Source: Erpobdella octoculata (lineage: Eukaryota; Annelida; Clitellata; Hirudinida; Erpobdellidae). From it: DNA of 64,000 nt. How positions within the stretch are numbered: position 1 is the first letter of the stretch; each line of letters opens with the position of its first letter. The DNA is taken from positions 13,828,972 to 13,892,971 of the forward strand of contig OZ022247.1 in the NCBI GenBank assembly GCA_963978895.1, in the 5' to 3' direction. The position numbers were made by a program, and so were the translations under genes. This document shows, in pieces, positions 1 through 10,207 of this stretch. The notes beneath the pieces were generated by a model, which was given only the letters and a program-made list of their open reading frames with translations, ran no database searches and was not told where the DNA came from.

Positions 1-112
1 TTTCAATTTCAAACCCAAACTCGAAATTTTGAAAATCGAAAACCTGAACCTGGTGGTTGAAAAATTGAAAACTCGAACCCGAAAAGCCAAAAAGTCGAAC
101 CCCTGACATTCC
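1..112. repeat. degenerate CGAACC/GAAAA repeat at window edge, probable end of a TIR element
   Basis: A run of short variants of 'ctcgaacccgaaaa' ends with CCCCTGACATTCCTA. The purine-rich, GAAC-studded style resembles the ends of the element at 54693-55532, so this may be the right end of a related DNA element whose other end lies outside the window. No partner end is visible, so the call is weak. Confidence 0.25.
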
Positions 113-159
113 TAATGGCTACGTATAGAAGTGTTTTATTAAAATTTGTATTCATACAG

Positions 160-3100
160 GTATTACTGTGAATGTCCGATTTGTTCCTTCAAGACCAGCT
201 GCTCAAAATCATATTATTCTCATATTGACCTACATCACAAATATGTCTCTGGGGATTTCAAAAGGTTTCTTGTTTGTAATTTTCCTAAATCAGAACTCTT
301 GAAGTTAAAATTCTGTAATGTGAGCAACAAGAAACTCTTTTGTGCATGTGGATATTCTACTACAAATGGAGATGCAATGGGTTTGTAGTTTTTGAGTTTT
401 TATCTTTTCTTTTACTTTCCAGTATAAACTATTGTAACTTTCTTTATTAAGGTCTTCGTGTGTCGATTTTAGAACTCTTTCCTAAAGCCTTGAAAGCCTT
501 TCTAAAGCTTGTCTTGTTATTCACGCAACACAATTTTATTTTTTTGTGTCCTTTTTTTTATTAAATTCATCAATTTGCCTCTTAAATACAGAATATTTTT
601 TTAAATATGTCTTCTGATCATTTTTATTTCAATTCTGTTAGAAATTAGCTATAAAGGGTTTAGTGAAAATTCTTTTCCTGTTTTTGGCATACTAAGCGAG
701 TGTCTAACATAAAAAAAAACTGCCTTGCTTTCAGCTAAGCAGTCACAAGCTTGAATAAAGGAGGAGGAAAAAATAAACAGGATCAAATTATGATCCACGA
801 CAAGAAATACTTTCATTTTCCTGTATACTGCTAATTCAGTTTTTAATCCCAATTTGTTGATGGTTTTAAGTAAGTAAATCTTATTTTCTAAAGTATCTTA
901 TCTTCATAAGAATCCAATTTCATTTCTGAACCGTTTAGCGATGCCAAGCTCTTAATGTGCTTGTAGCAACTAGTTTCACTGGTTTGTTCCTGAGGTGAAA
1001 CGGCTACCTGTCATTATAGTCTCAGCTTGAGAGACACCTGTTCACTCTATTAAGTAGCTGATTTGTACAATAGAGTACTTTAATGTTTCATTTCATTTTA
1101 AAGTTTTTATTGTTACTTTTTAAATGATTTGTTTAAAGCTATCCACTTGCTGAGATACAGTCATAGTCAAGCAACTATTAAGAACAACCGTTTCAATGAA
1201 TCTTTTAGTGATGGTCAGTAAGGTTATTTAGTTAGTGTTTCTTATGATGATGATGGTGGTTATTATTATTATTATTATTATTATTAAATGGTGTTGTCCT
1301 AAGGATCAACAAATAAAACTTTAAACTTGTTTAGGACGCCATACAACTAAATATCAAGATTCTAATTTATTGAGTGTCTTAGGCTTGGTGCAGAGAACTG
1401 GCCCAAGTGAGAATAAATTTTCAATAGAATTATTTCTATATTTAAATGTTTTGAATCATTGTAATTTGATACAAATAATGTAAATCTTATTTGTAGCTAA
1501 GTTGCCAGTTGAACCAAAACATGCTTCAGATGCTGTAGTTACTGAGGTTCTGAATGACATTCTCAATTCTATATTTCTTTCTGAGTCATCTCATGGAGCT
1601 CACTACTCCAACTGTTCACTTGAGAAAGGGCCTGATGATGATTTCATAAACAAGGGTGATGATTTATTTCATTTAAAATATAACCTCATCTTTTAATAAT
1701 CGAGTGGTTTTTCAAGATGATCACTCAAATGTTCCGACCATTGTTGAAAGCCATGAAAGAAGTCCCTGTGAAGCTGTCATGACATCGAATATTAAACTTG
1801 AACCTCAAGATTGTAATGACAATGCTCACATGGGCTCAAATGATGTCAGTTTTTTGTATTATTAGAACAAATTTTCTAAATTAAAATTTATTTCAGAAGC
1901 ATAATTTTTTTAGGAATAATACAGTAAACTCTGGTTAATTCAGATCTGTCTGTTGCTATGAATTGAAAAATTAATAGTTTATTTTCTTAATTTATTGGCC
2001 ATATTACAGAATGATGATGTGTACATTGCATATTTATCACAGTGACGTGTATAATACAGCTAGTCTGATCAATTGTCTGGTAGGCTCAGATGAGTCAGCC
2101 TTCACGTGGCACTCCCTGTGATTAACCAGTCATTAGGCAATAAAATGGGCAACCTGGTGAAACCAATGACTCAAAATATTAATATTTTCCATGTATATTG
2201 AATACATTTATTCTAAAAGCTCAAATTCTTATAAAATTTCACCCATCAAAAACGAAAAAGTAAAAAATAATTTTTAAATAATAAAAAATATATTTTTTAA
2301 AAACAACGTTTTTCTTGCGCCCTAAAAAGTATAAAATAATATTCCTATAATTCATATACAACGGAAAACGTTGCGGGCACATTATAGGCTATGGCTACAA
2401 CATCAACAACTTTAATAAAACAAATGGTTATAAAAAATAATGCGCTCGCAACGTTTTCCGTTGTATATGAATTTTAGGAATATTAATCTATAGATCATAA
2501 TCAGAATTTCATTCCTATATGATTTATATGATTAATCAAACTCTTAAGATTGAGGTGCTGGTGGCAGAATGGTAGAGCGTTTGCCTGTCGATCGTTAGGT
2601 CGGCAGTTCGAGCCTCACCGGCGTCACCGGCGTAACTCCCTTAAGCAAGGAGTTCACTCGCGTTTGCTAGGGGGTAGGGGCCTATAAACGGCTGCCTCTT
2701 CTGCCTCCGCGTGGCCTAGAAGCCTACGTTACGTGGCCTAACGCCACGTTAAACATTGTCCAAAAAAAACTATTTTTCTACAGATTCATCGAATATCACT
2801 ATTGAAAACTACATACAGAATGCAGAGATCAGCTTCAGATCTGGTGGACTTTGTTACAGCGACTTTTCCATCTCTCTCAGTGCCTCTACTGAATGACTTT
2901 GTTTAGTTTAGTTTTCTTAAACTTTCTGGGCCTAAAAAACCCAATTTTAATGCTGTTTTAAGAGAGCTTGAACGGTTGCGGTTGGTGTTTTCAGTTAAAC
3001 CTAAGGCGGTTGTAAATGCTCTTATAGAAATATATATATTTGCTTCTAGCTGTAAGAAAAATTTATCAAGTGATGGGAATAAATTAGTTTTATTTTTATA

Positions 3101-5392
3101 CTTTTTAGGGCGCAAGAAAAACGTTGTTATTTAAAAAATGTATTTTTTATTATGTAAAAATTATTTTTTACTTTTTCGTTTTTGATGGGTGAAATTGTAT
3201 AAGAATTTGAGCTTTTAGAATAAATGTATTCAATATACATGGAAAATATTAATATTTTGAGTCATTGGTTTCACCAGGTTGCCCACTTTATTGCCTAATG
3301 ACTGGTTAATCACAGGCAGTGCCACGTGAAGGCTGACTCGTACTCCCAACCAAATATCCAAACAGCATACAAACAAGATACGTTTAAAGAAACATATCAG
3401 CATATGTACATATTTACATCTAAATATACACAAACCTCTAGGTCAGGGTTGTCCAAATGGGGGCCCGCGGGCCGAATCTGGCCCGCCGGACAGTTTCATC
3501 CGGCTCGCCACCGAGTTTGGGAAAAAACAATTTCAATCTGCAATTGCAAGGAAAGCAGCAGAACATTGCAACACTGTTGGGGCATGTCGACTGTTTCCAC
3601 AAAAAGCTTGATCTATTCCACACGTGTGTGGAATAATGATGTAACTCACTTTCCATCATGTTTTGAATTTACGGAAATGATTGATCACGCAGATTTATGT
3701 TCGCATGCTGATATCATTGGTACGTTAATTGATGAACTCTCAACCAGATTTTCAGATTTTGAGAAGCTTAGAGGCAACATTGCCTTGTTCAGTAATCCAA
3801 TGGGTTCATCTATATATTGAGAATCAATATCCGAGCTTTCAGCTTGAACTTTGTGAGTTGCAGACCGATCCATTTCTGCTGAGCAAGAAGTGTATGTATG
3901 AAGAATTTTGGAAATTGGTCAGCCATGATCGTTTTCTAACTTTACGTATCTTTGCTTTGAAGCTGTGCTCAATGTAAGGAAGCACCTACATCTGTGAAGC
4001 AGCATTCTCCATCATGAAACATGTCAAGTCAGAAAAATTGTATCAGGCTCCACGATGACACTCTCATTTCTTGTATCCGACTTTGCACCACAAGCATAGA
4101 TTTCGACATTGCTGGTATTGTTAGAGAAAAACCTATTACGCAGTGCTCGCACTAGATCAGAAAGACTTCATTCAATAGAATAGAATGGATCATTAGATTG
4201 AAATTGAACAGATCAATCGAATGACTCAATAGTCCTAGTGCTAACTACGACACAAAGTCAGTAGAATACTTACATACTTACTACTTAACTTTAACTGAAA
4301 TACTATGTTAAAAGAATTTACAGCAATATGTTTATAGCAGTTACAACCATTTTTATTTTATTTCTTGGTTAACACTTATAATTGTCTTATATAATATATA
4401 GTCTTATTTTATAACAGTTTTATATGGCATACATATATCCATAAATATATATGCATGTATCATAATTATGCCATATTAAAAGCTAAAATCTGCTTGGCCG
4501 CCAAGGGTCTAAACATTTTTTATGCGGCCCACAATAGTATGAATGTTGGACAACCCTGCTCTAGGTTTACTGGAACATTTGGAAACAGTGGAAGGCATAG
4601 TGGAATTCCTTAGAATTTCCACAATATTTAGTCTCAAACAAAGTGATTTTTACTTAGTCTGTTATTACCAATGGGGACATTACATTTTTTAAATAGCATT
4701 ATTGAAAAGATAAAATCAACAAAAATAATAATATACAATTCTTTAACAGCCTGTGCTAACAGTTTATGCAGCTTTGTAAACGTTGGCTTTATGCAGTAGT
4801 GTTGTAAAAACTGTCAATGCAATGTAGGAAAAAATCATAGGATTTTATCAAAATCATATAGACCACATAAGACATTTTTATATGCTTGTAGCATTGAAAA
4901 ATATTTTTGGATATTCGAATTAAGAGAATCAATTACAAAGACATTTATAAACTAGATTGTGCCAGGGATCTTGGCCAGATTGAATGCAAATCAAAATAAT
5001 TGGAGTTTACTGCGTTTGCATTTTTTCTACTTTATTCATGCTTGATTGTACTTTTTGAAATTTTATAAAACCTTTAATTTCTTCCAATAATATTTGTCTT
5101 CTAGGGTCATCTGTTGAAAGTGAATGATGACAATAATTACTCTTGTGATAGCAATGCAAATACAGATGGCAGCAGTAAAGAAATTGATTACCAAGACTGT
5201 ATAAATGAGATAGTTGACAAAGGTCAAAAGGATGTGAAAAATAATGATGAAAGCGAATGTAATATAGACATTTCTTTAAAAGAATCTGATGTTACAAAGA
5301 CTGATGTCCCAGATACAAAAGATGATGATGACTTTTGTGAAAAGATCAGTTTCAATGAAATCATAACAGATATTGTTAAAATGGTTTTGTAA
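160..5392 (+). CDS. C2H2 zinc-finger / acidic protein, 3' part of gene (four exons)
   Basis: Proposed coding exons are 160-380, 1497-1655, 1705-1844 and 5105-5392 (stop TAA). Every acceptor ends in AG and every donor starts GT, and phases agree at each join (phase 1, 1, 0). The third intron is long; the second is only 49 bp and its donor is ordinary but unproven. Exon 1 encodes a C-x2-C-x12-H-x3-H zinc finger, then a second Cys-rich stretch. The rest is Asp/Glu/Asn/Ser-rich and low complexity. A short helical motif recurs: VVTEVLNDIL in exon 2, CINEIVDKG and FNEIITDIVKMVL in the last exon. The 5' exons lie before the window. About 267 residues are visible. The family is not recognised; a nuclear DNA- or protein-binding role is only an inference from the finger. 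Confidence 0.6.
640..860 (+). repeat. old LINE/SINE 3'-tail fragment in intron 1
   Basis: About 100 bases around 715-815 (cagtcacaagcttgaataaaggaggagg, then the segment around 'caaattatgatccacgac') match the tail-proximal part of the retroposon tails at 22735-22905 and 27170-27330, without the terminal A-rich part. The rest of the 381-1496 intron shows no other gene-like signal except an (ATT)n microsatellite at 1259-1286. Confidence 0.45.
1258..1287. repeat. (ATT)n microsatellite
   Basis: About nine uninterrupted ATT/TTA units inside the first visible intron of the zinc-finger gene. Confidence 0.9.
2339..2482. repeat. nested palindrome inside the foldback element
   Basis: About 40 bases around 'catatacaacggaaaacgtt' at 2340-2380 reappear inverted at 2440-2480, separated by about 60 bases. 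This gives a hairpin with a CAACGTTTTCCGTTG-type stem, independent of the outer arms. Confidence 0.75.
2554..2772 (+). mobile_element. tRNA-derived SINE
   Basis: The head looks like a tRNA. A-box-like TGGCAGAATGGTAGAGCG is followed about 30 bases later by B-box-like GGCAGTTCGAGCCTC, with a duplicated CACCGGCGT just after. A non-tRNA body follows (gttcactcgcgtttgc... ggcctataaacggctgcc... cacgtggcctaacgccacg) and an A-rich tail ends it at about 2772. A true tRNA gene is unlikely, because no matching acceptor stem closes it and the body is too long. It is probably dependent on a LINE partner. Confidence 0.65.
3436..4566 (+). mobile_element. hAT element H1 with 8-bp target duplication
   Basis: The element proper is 3444-4558 (1115 bp). 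It begins CAGGGTTGTCCAA and ends TTGGACAACCCTG, perfect inverted termini, and is flanked by the 8-bp duplication CTCTAGGT at 3436-3443 and 4559-4566. The 8-bp duplication is the hAT signature. It carries remains of a transposase (separate entry). It sits in the last intron of the zinc-finger gene, which a transcript would have to splice around. Confidence 0.93.
3640..4140 (+). pseudogene. hAT transposase C-terminal remnant (GTF2IRD2/ZBED-like type)
   Basis: Reading frames that shift around 3820 and 3975 encode ELSTRFSDFEKLRG, then FQLELCELQTDP, then FLTLRIFALKLCSM and, in another frame, STYICEAAFSIMKHVKS. This order (F-x-D-F, LELxELQ, FGSTYxCExxFSxMK) is that of the C-terminal half of hAT transposases related to vertebrate GTF2IRD2 and ZBED-type domesticated genes. 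Frameshifts and the 1.1-kb element size show it is dead. Confidence 0.75.
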
Positions 5393-5424
5393 AAACCCAG
5401 TTGTACTATTATATACATCGTTTT

Positions 5425-5495
5425 TTGGCAATGGTTTGGTAGCTCAGATGGTAACGTTTGCATGATGCAAGGTGGTGTTGCCCATATGTAAAGTT
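5425..5495 (+). other. tRNA-like segment, decayed
   Basis: GGTAGCTCAGATGGTAACG resembles a tRNA A box and D arm, and GCATGATGCAAGG resembles an anticodon arm, but no convincing B box or closing acceptor stem follows. It is either a SINE head or a tRNA relic, just downstream of the zinc-finger gene stop codon. Confidence 0.25.
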
Positions 5496-5499
5496 TTCA

Positions 5500-7845
5500 A
5501 CCATTTTTCTACTGTTCAGTTTAATGAAGTTTTCAATTTTGTTTTTCAACTTTATTCACTGTTTACAATGATAAATAGGAACCTAGTATAGAAAGTCATC
5601 TATGAGTTGTTAGAGTGGCTGTGATTGATATAATCAAGCAAGATTTTAAACAATACTCTTACTAACTTTCCAAAGTTGTTTTTAACGAAAGCAACAACTG
5701 AAAGCACCAACACAAGAAAAGGTTGCTCACATCCATCGGTGAGCAAGATATTCTTCAGGAATAGTCTGAAATTAGGTTTTGAGTAAAAGTATATTAAATG
5801 ATCAGTTTTTTAGTGTTTTGCTGTATCATTGACAGTAGGTGTATTGATGTGCTTCAATGGCTGCCTTAGTTATTTTTTTAAATGACCTCACAATAGGAGT
5901 GCAAAAATCTTTTATAGGTTTTAAAACATCATTATAGTCTCTTGTGAATAAAAATCACTTCTGTCATGTATTCAATGGTATAATCTGATTGGCCACATTA
6001 CTGTGTAAGCTGGGTAATATGAGTGAAACAACTGCAAATATTTCTCAAGCCGAAGGGGCGATAGACGAACTTTTTACTTGTTAATTGGTATTATGTGGTA
6101 ACAACTGCTGGTTTGCACTGCTATTGGAAAAAATTAAAAAAAATTAGATGAACAATTTCATTCTATTTCAAGTAAACAATTTTAAAAAGAACTTATAAAA
6201 TTTTATGAACTGAGAAAACAAAAAATCTAAATTGTTTTCTGCTGTTCATAATTCACACATTTATTTGAGATCAAACTTAACTCCAACAAATTAAAGAATC
6301 TGATAAAATGTGTAATAAATGTTTTTTGCCAATAGAAATGATCAAAATTGAATTCTGACCATCGTACTTCAAGTGGAATCAAAAAATGTCTCGGGAATAT
6401 CGAGGAACTGATTTCTACAACTTTCTATAAAATGTTTCTGAGGAAACTCCAGGTAAACTTAAAAGATGAGAATACCTGGAATACTAAAACGGTTATCGGT
6501 TTTGGAAACATGCAATGATCCATATATATAATTCATAAATCAACAATATAACTTTGAACAGACATAACCAAAGACATTTTTCTAAAAGTTGTTGAGTTTT
6601 ATCATCAATATTTATTATATTTCAAAAGAAAATAATTTCAATGTGTTTTAACAAAAACTTGAAGTAATAATATACTGAATTAAAATTCTAGGCACGAAGA
6701 AATATCTTAAATAGATGAGACTTTAAAAATTTTAGGATCCACAATTTTCCAGTTAGTTTGTTAAACCAAAGGATGAATTGAAGGCAAATTGTTCACATGC
6801 ATGAAAAGTTATGCATTTAAATAATAGAATTTTCTTTGTTCCAACCAATAAATAGCTTACATCAGAAAAATGTTTTTTTCTTTTAATCTCAGATATATTT
6901 TAAACAGCAAACTGTTTCTATAAGCCAAATTTTTAGTGAAAATCCAAATGGGACCTTTAAACTGTCCAGATCCAGTCCCAATTACACTATTTGTATAATA
7001 TGGTTCAACCAAATACTGAATGAATTGACTTACAATACTTACAATACAATTAAAAGCAATTTAAATGATATATATATATATATAATAATGATTTGCATTG
7101 GAAATTGAAATAATAAAAACATCAAAGAAAATGTTTAACTCAACCTGACATTCAGATTTAAATGTTTGTTAAAAATCACCAAGATGAAAAATAAGATGAA
7201 AGATTGCAGGTCAAATATACAGGTTGAATAAGAAGGAAGGCTTTGATAAACAAAACAAAAATTAACTCGGCAAATGAGTACTGAGCTGCTGAATGCAATA
7301 AGAAACGAAAGAATAAAAAAAACTTACAGGAACTCAGTCAGCAAGCTATTTTATAACTTCAATTAATAAAATGTGATAATGACTGACTAGCCAACATAGT
7401 AATATTAAAGGTTAATATATTGATGAGTGAAAGTTGATAAGAGACTACAACGACTAGTGTAATGAAATAGGGAAAAATCTATCTGTTCTATAACCAGTAA
7501 AGATGCAAAGTTTTAAGATCTTTATTATACAATAAGTGCATAAAATAAAAAAAATTAAACTCCTATTTCAGTGGAGATGAGTAAAACTATAAAGAAGATG
7601 AGCAGCCAGAAAATGATAAAAAAAAACAACTTCAAAGACAAATAATATGCTGACTCTTAAAAAGAAACTCCAATTTATGTTAACTAGATGACTTAATGTT
7701 TGCATTAAAAGCAATGCGTGAAAAAACATGATTAGAAAAAGTTAAACAGTGCTTAACAAAAATATCTGTGACTAATTAAAACGCATAAAAGTCTTCAGGC
7801 CAGCAACGTATGATTTGGTCAAAAACACAGATCTGCCTTTCAAAA
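5500..7845. other. AT-rich intergenic region between two convergent genes
   Basis: The zinc-finger gene (+) and the receptor gene (-) end toward each other here. I see no supported gene, RNA or complete mobile element, only A/T-rich unique-looking sequence and a short (TA)n near 7070-7083. Confidence 0.5.
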
Positions 7846-7846
7846 C

Positions 7847-7847
<1 letters not shown>

Positions 7848-7945
<98 letters not shown>

Positions 7946-7955
7946 ATATATATAT
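7848..7955. repeat. (TA)n microsatellite
   Basis: About 90 bases of uninterrupted TA lie within 50 bases of the receptor gene stop codon, in or just beyond its 3' UTR. Confidence 0.95.
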
Positions 7956-7982
7956 TAACAGAAAATGATGCAGAAAATAAAA

Positions 7983-10158
7983 CTATTTTGATTGACTTGA
8001 AGTATTGCTTCTTTTAAGCTTGGACCCACCTAAAACCACTTTATATCTACTCCTACCATGAATACCTTCTTTAATTTTTTTGTTGCTTTCTATGCCTTTT
8101 ATAAAAAACATATAACATTTTTCTTTCTTTCCTGGCATTCTAGATTTAGGAGTTCCATCATCAACTATTTTATCATTCGGTTTTTCGAGCAGCTTGCTGT
8201 GACAACCAGACACCAGAGCACTTTCTGGATCTTTGTGGGGAGACTTTAAATGCATAATGGTTCTATCTTCTTTCTGATCTTTCTCAGACATGGATTCAAT
8301 TTGTTCAAATGCAACAGATGCCTCACTATTATGAGAAGGTTCAATTTTAGTTTCAAGATTGAAATCAATGTCTGCAATATAATCACAAGAGCTGGGATTG
8401 AAGTCAACAGAATGGAAATCTTCATCAAACACCGCCCGGGCAGAATTATAGCTAGATAAGCTTGACGGAGATGAAATGCCACCTGTATCAGTCACTGAAG
8501 ACATGCCACCTGTATCAGTTGCTGATGACAATTCTCCTTTTTCTGAGCTTGAGAAATTTTGGTCTTTGAAAGAAAGGCTTGAATTTGCATTTTTCATTGC
8601 TATGGATTTGTTTTGAGTTGATCTCGAACCGGATCGACAATTTATCGAAGAAATGTCGTAATCTAAATGACTTTTCTTTACTTCACTCAAGTATGGAGAA
8701 GAAATCATCTTTCTATGTTTTTTCTCAGGTAAATCGAAGGCAGGAAAATTTTCTTGAGCAAAACTTGAGATTGGCCTGAAAAAGATAGAACTTTCTTCTT
8801 GTGAAGTTACATGTTTATCTTTAGTCATTTTGCCTTTTGAGCTTAAGGAATGGCTATAACTTCTGCTCGAGTTGTCGTCCTCATCACTGCTGCTACTGAT
8901 CTGAGCTTCTCTTATTACAAAGTCAACAAAAAAGTCTTTGTTATGACAGTCTTCCAAATACTCATTATGGGACCCTTCTTCAAAGTTGTTTCCAGGCTTT
9001 TTGGGTTCTTCAAAACCATCAGCTGAAAATTCTTTTTTGTTTGTCTGTTTACTCAGGCTCATTTCTTTTCTTTCATCTTGATCAAAAATACCTCTTTCTA
9101 GATTTCCTGGCATCCTGATAGGTCGTGGTTCAAGGTCAAAAGTTATGTCAGCATCAAAGATTACTGACTCAGTTTTGCGACATTCTGCCTCGATGACAGT
9201 TACACAGTTGCCGACATCAATAAGTTCCAAAAGTTTCAGTAGATACTGCTGCTGTGTTTTATACTGTTCTCTAAGCCTCAGCATCTGCTGCATGCCATAC
9301 TCTCGAATACGACAGACCTGTGCATTGTAGTTCTCGCGCATTTTTTCTACCCTGTGTGATCTATAGTCCTTGAACCGACCACAGCTGTTTAAAGTAAAAA
9401 TTTAATTTATTAGATGATTGTATCTTCCCATATAAAAAAAAATCATTATTATTCCTTCATCACTTTTTTAGATTTATCGACATGATTTTATTCGTCCATC
9501 AATACCTCAGTCGCACCCACCCAGTTTCATAAGTCTCTCTGAGCCGATCAACCTGCTGTGAGCAATTATCTTTAATTTTGGAGGACTGGGTGGTATAATG
9601 TTCCCTCATTCTGTCCATGTGGTGAAGAATGGTGGTCATTGTTGCTTGCTTGTAAGTTCTCAACCTTCAAAATTATAAATTTATTTAATGCAGAAAATTC
9701 CAGATGCATCCAAAATAAAGCAGACATTCCTTTAATGATATCTGATATCATTCACATTAATTAGTTGAAGTTAGAATCACATTCAAAAAATATTTTTATA
9801 AAAAGAGGACAAAACTAGGGCTGTACTGGATATCAGCTATCCGGATGCTATCCTGTATCTGGCAGTTTGGTATCCAGTAAAATTTAAATAAAACTTAATT
9901 TTGCATGTGGAGGTAGATCTTTCAGTATGCGGTTCTGTCAATAAATCAATAACTAATGGTAAAACTGCATTTGAGGTGCGCAAATTAATTCTTAATCCCA
10001 ACATCACAACTATTACTATTGCGCGACTATTATCATAACTATTTTTATTCATTTTAATTTCATCATTCTTGCATGCGACCGATATTGCAACAATTACTAT
10101 GACTACATCTAGATAACTACTAATAGTCATGCCGCATGTACTCGAATGCTGCCCGTGG

Positions 10159-10207
<49 letters not shown>

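Larger units (their letters stand above)
2092..3336. mobile_element. foldback DNA element with ~240-bp inverted arms, host of a SINE
   Basis: The left arm (from GAGTCAGCCTTCACGTGGCA near 2092 to about 2335) recurs as a reverse complement at about 3095-3336. Identity is high, including the shared segments around 'gggcaacctggtgaaacc' and 'gatgggtgaaatt'. Between the arms sit a second, nested palindrome (2339-2482) and a tRNA-derived SINE (2554-2772). No transposase is visible, so it is non-autonomous. Flanking target duplication could not be identified. The element lies in the long last intron of the zinc-finger gene. Confidence 0.75.

Noticed and set aside
2554..2640. functional tRNA gene
   Set aside because: A and B boxes are present but no paired acceptor stem closes the molecule, and a 130-base body with A-rich tail follows, as in a SINE.
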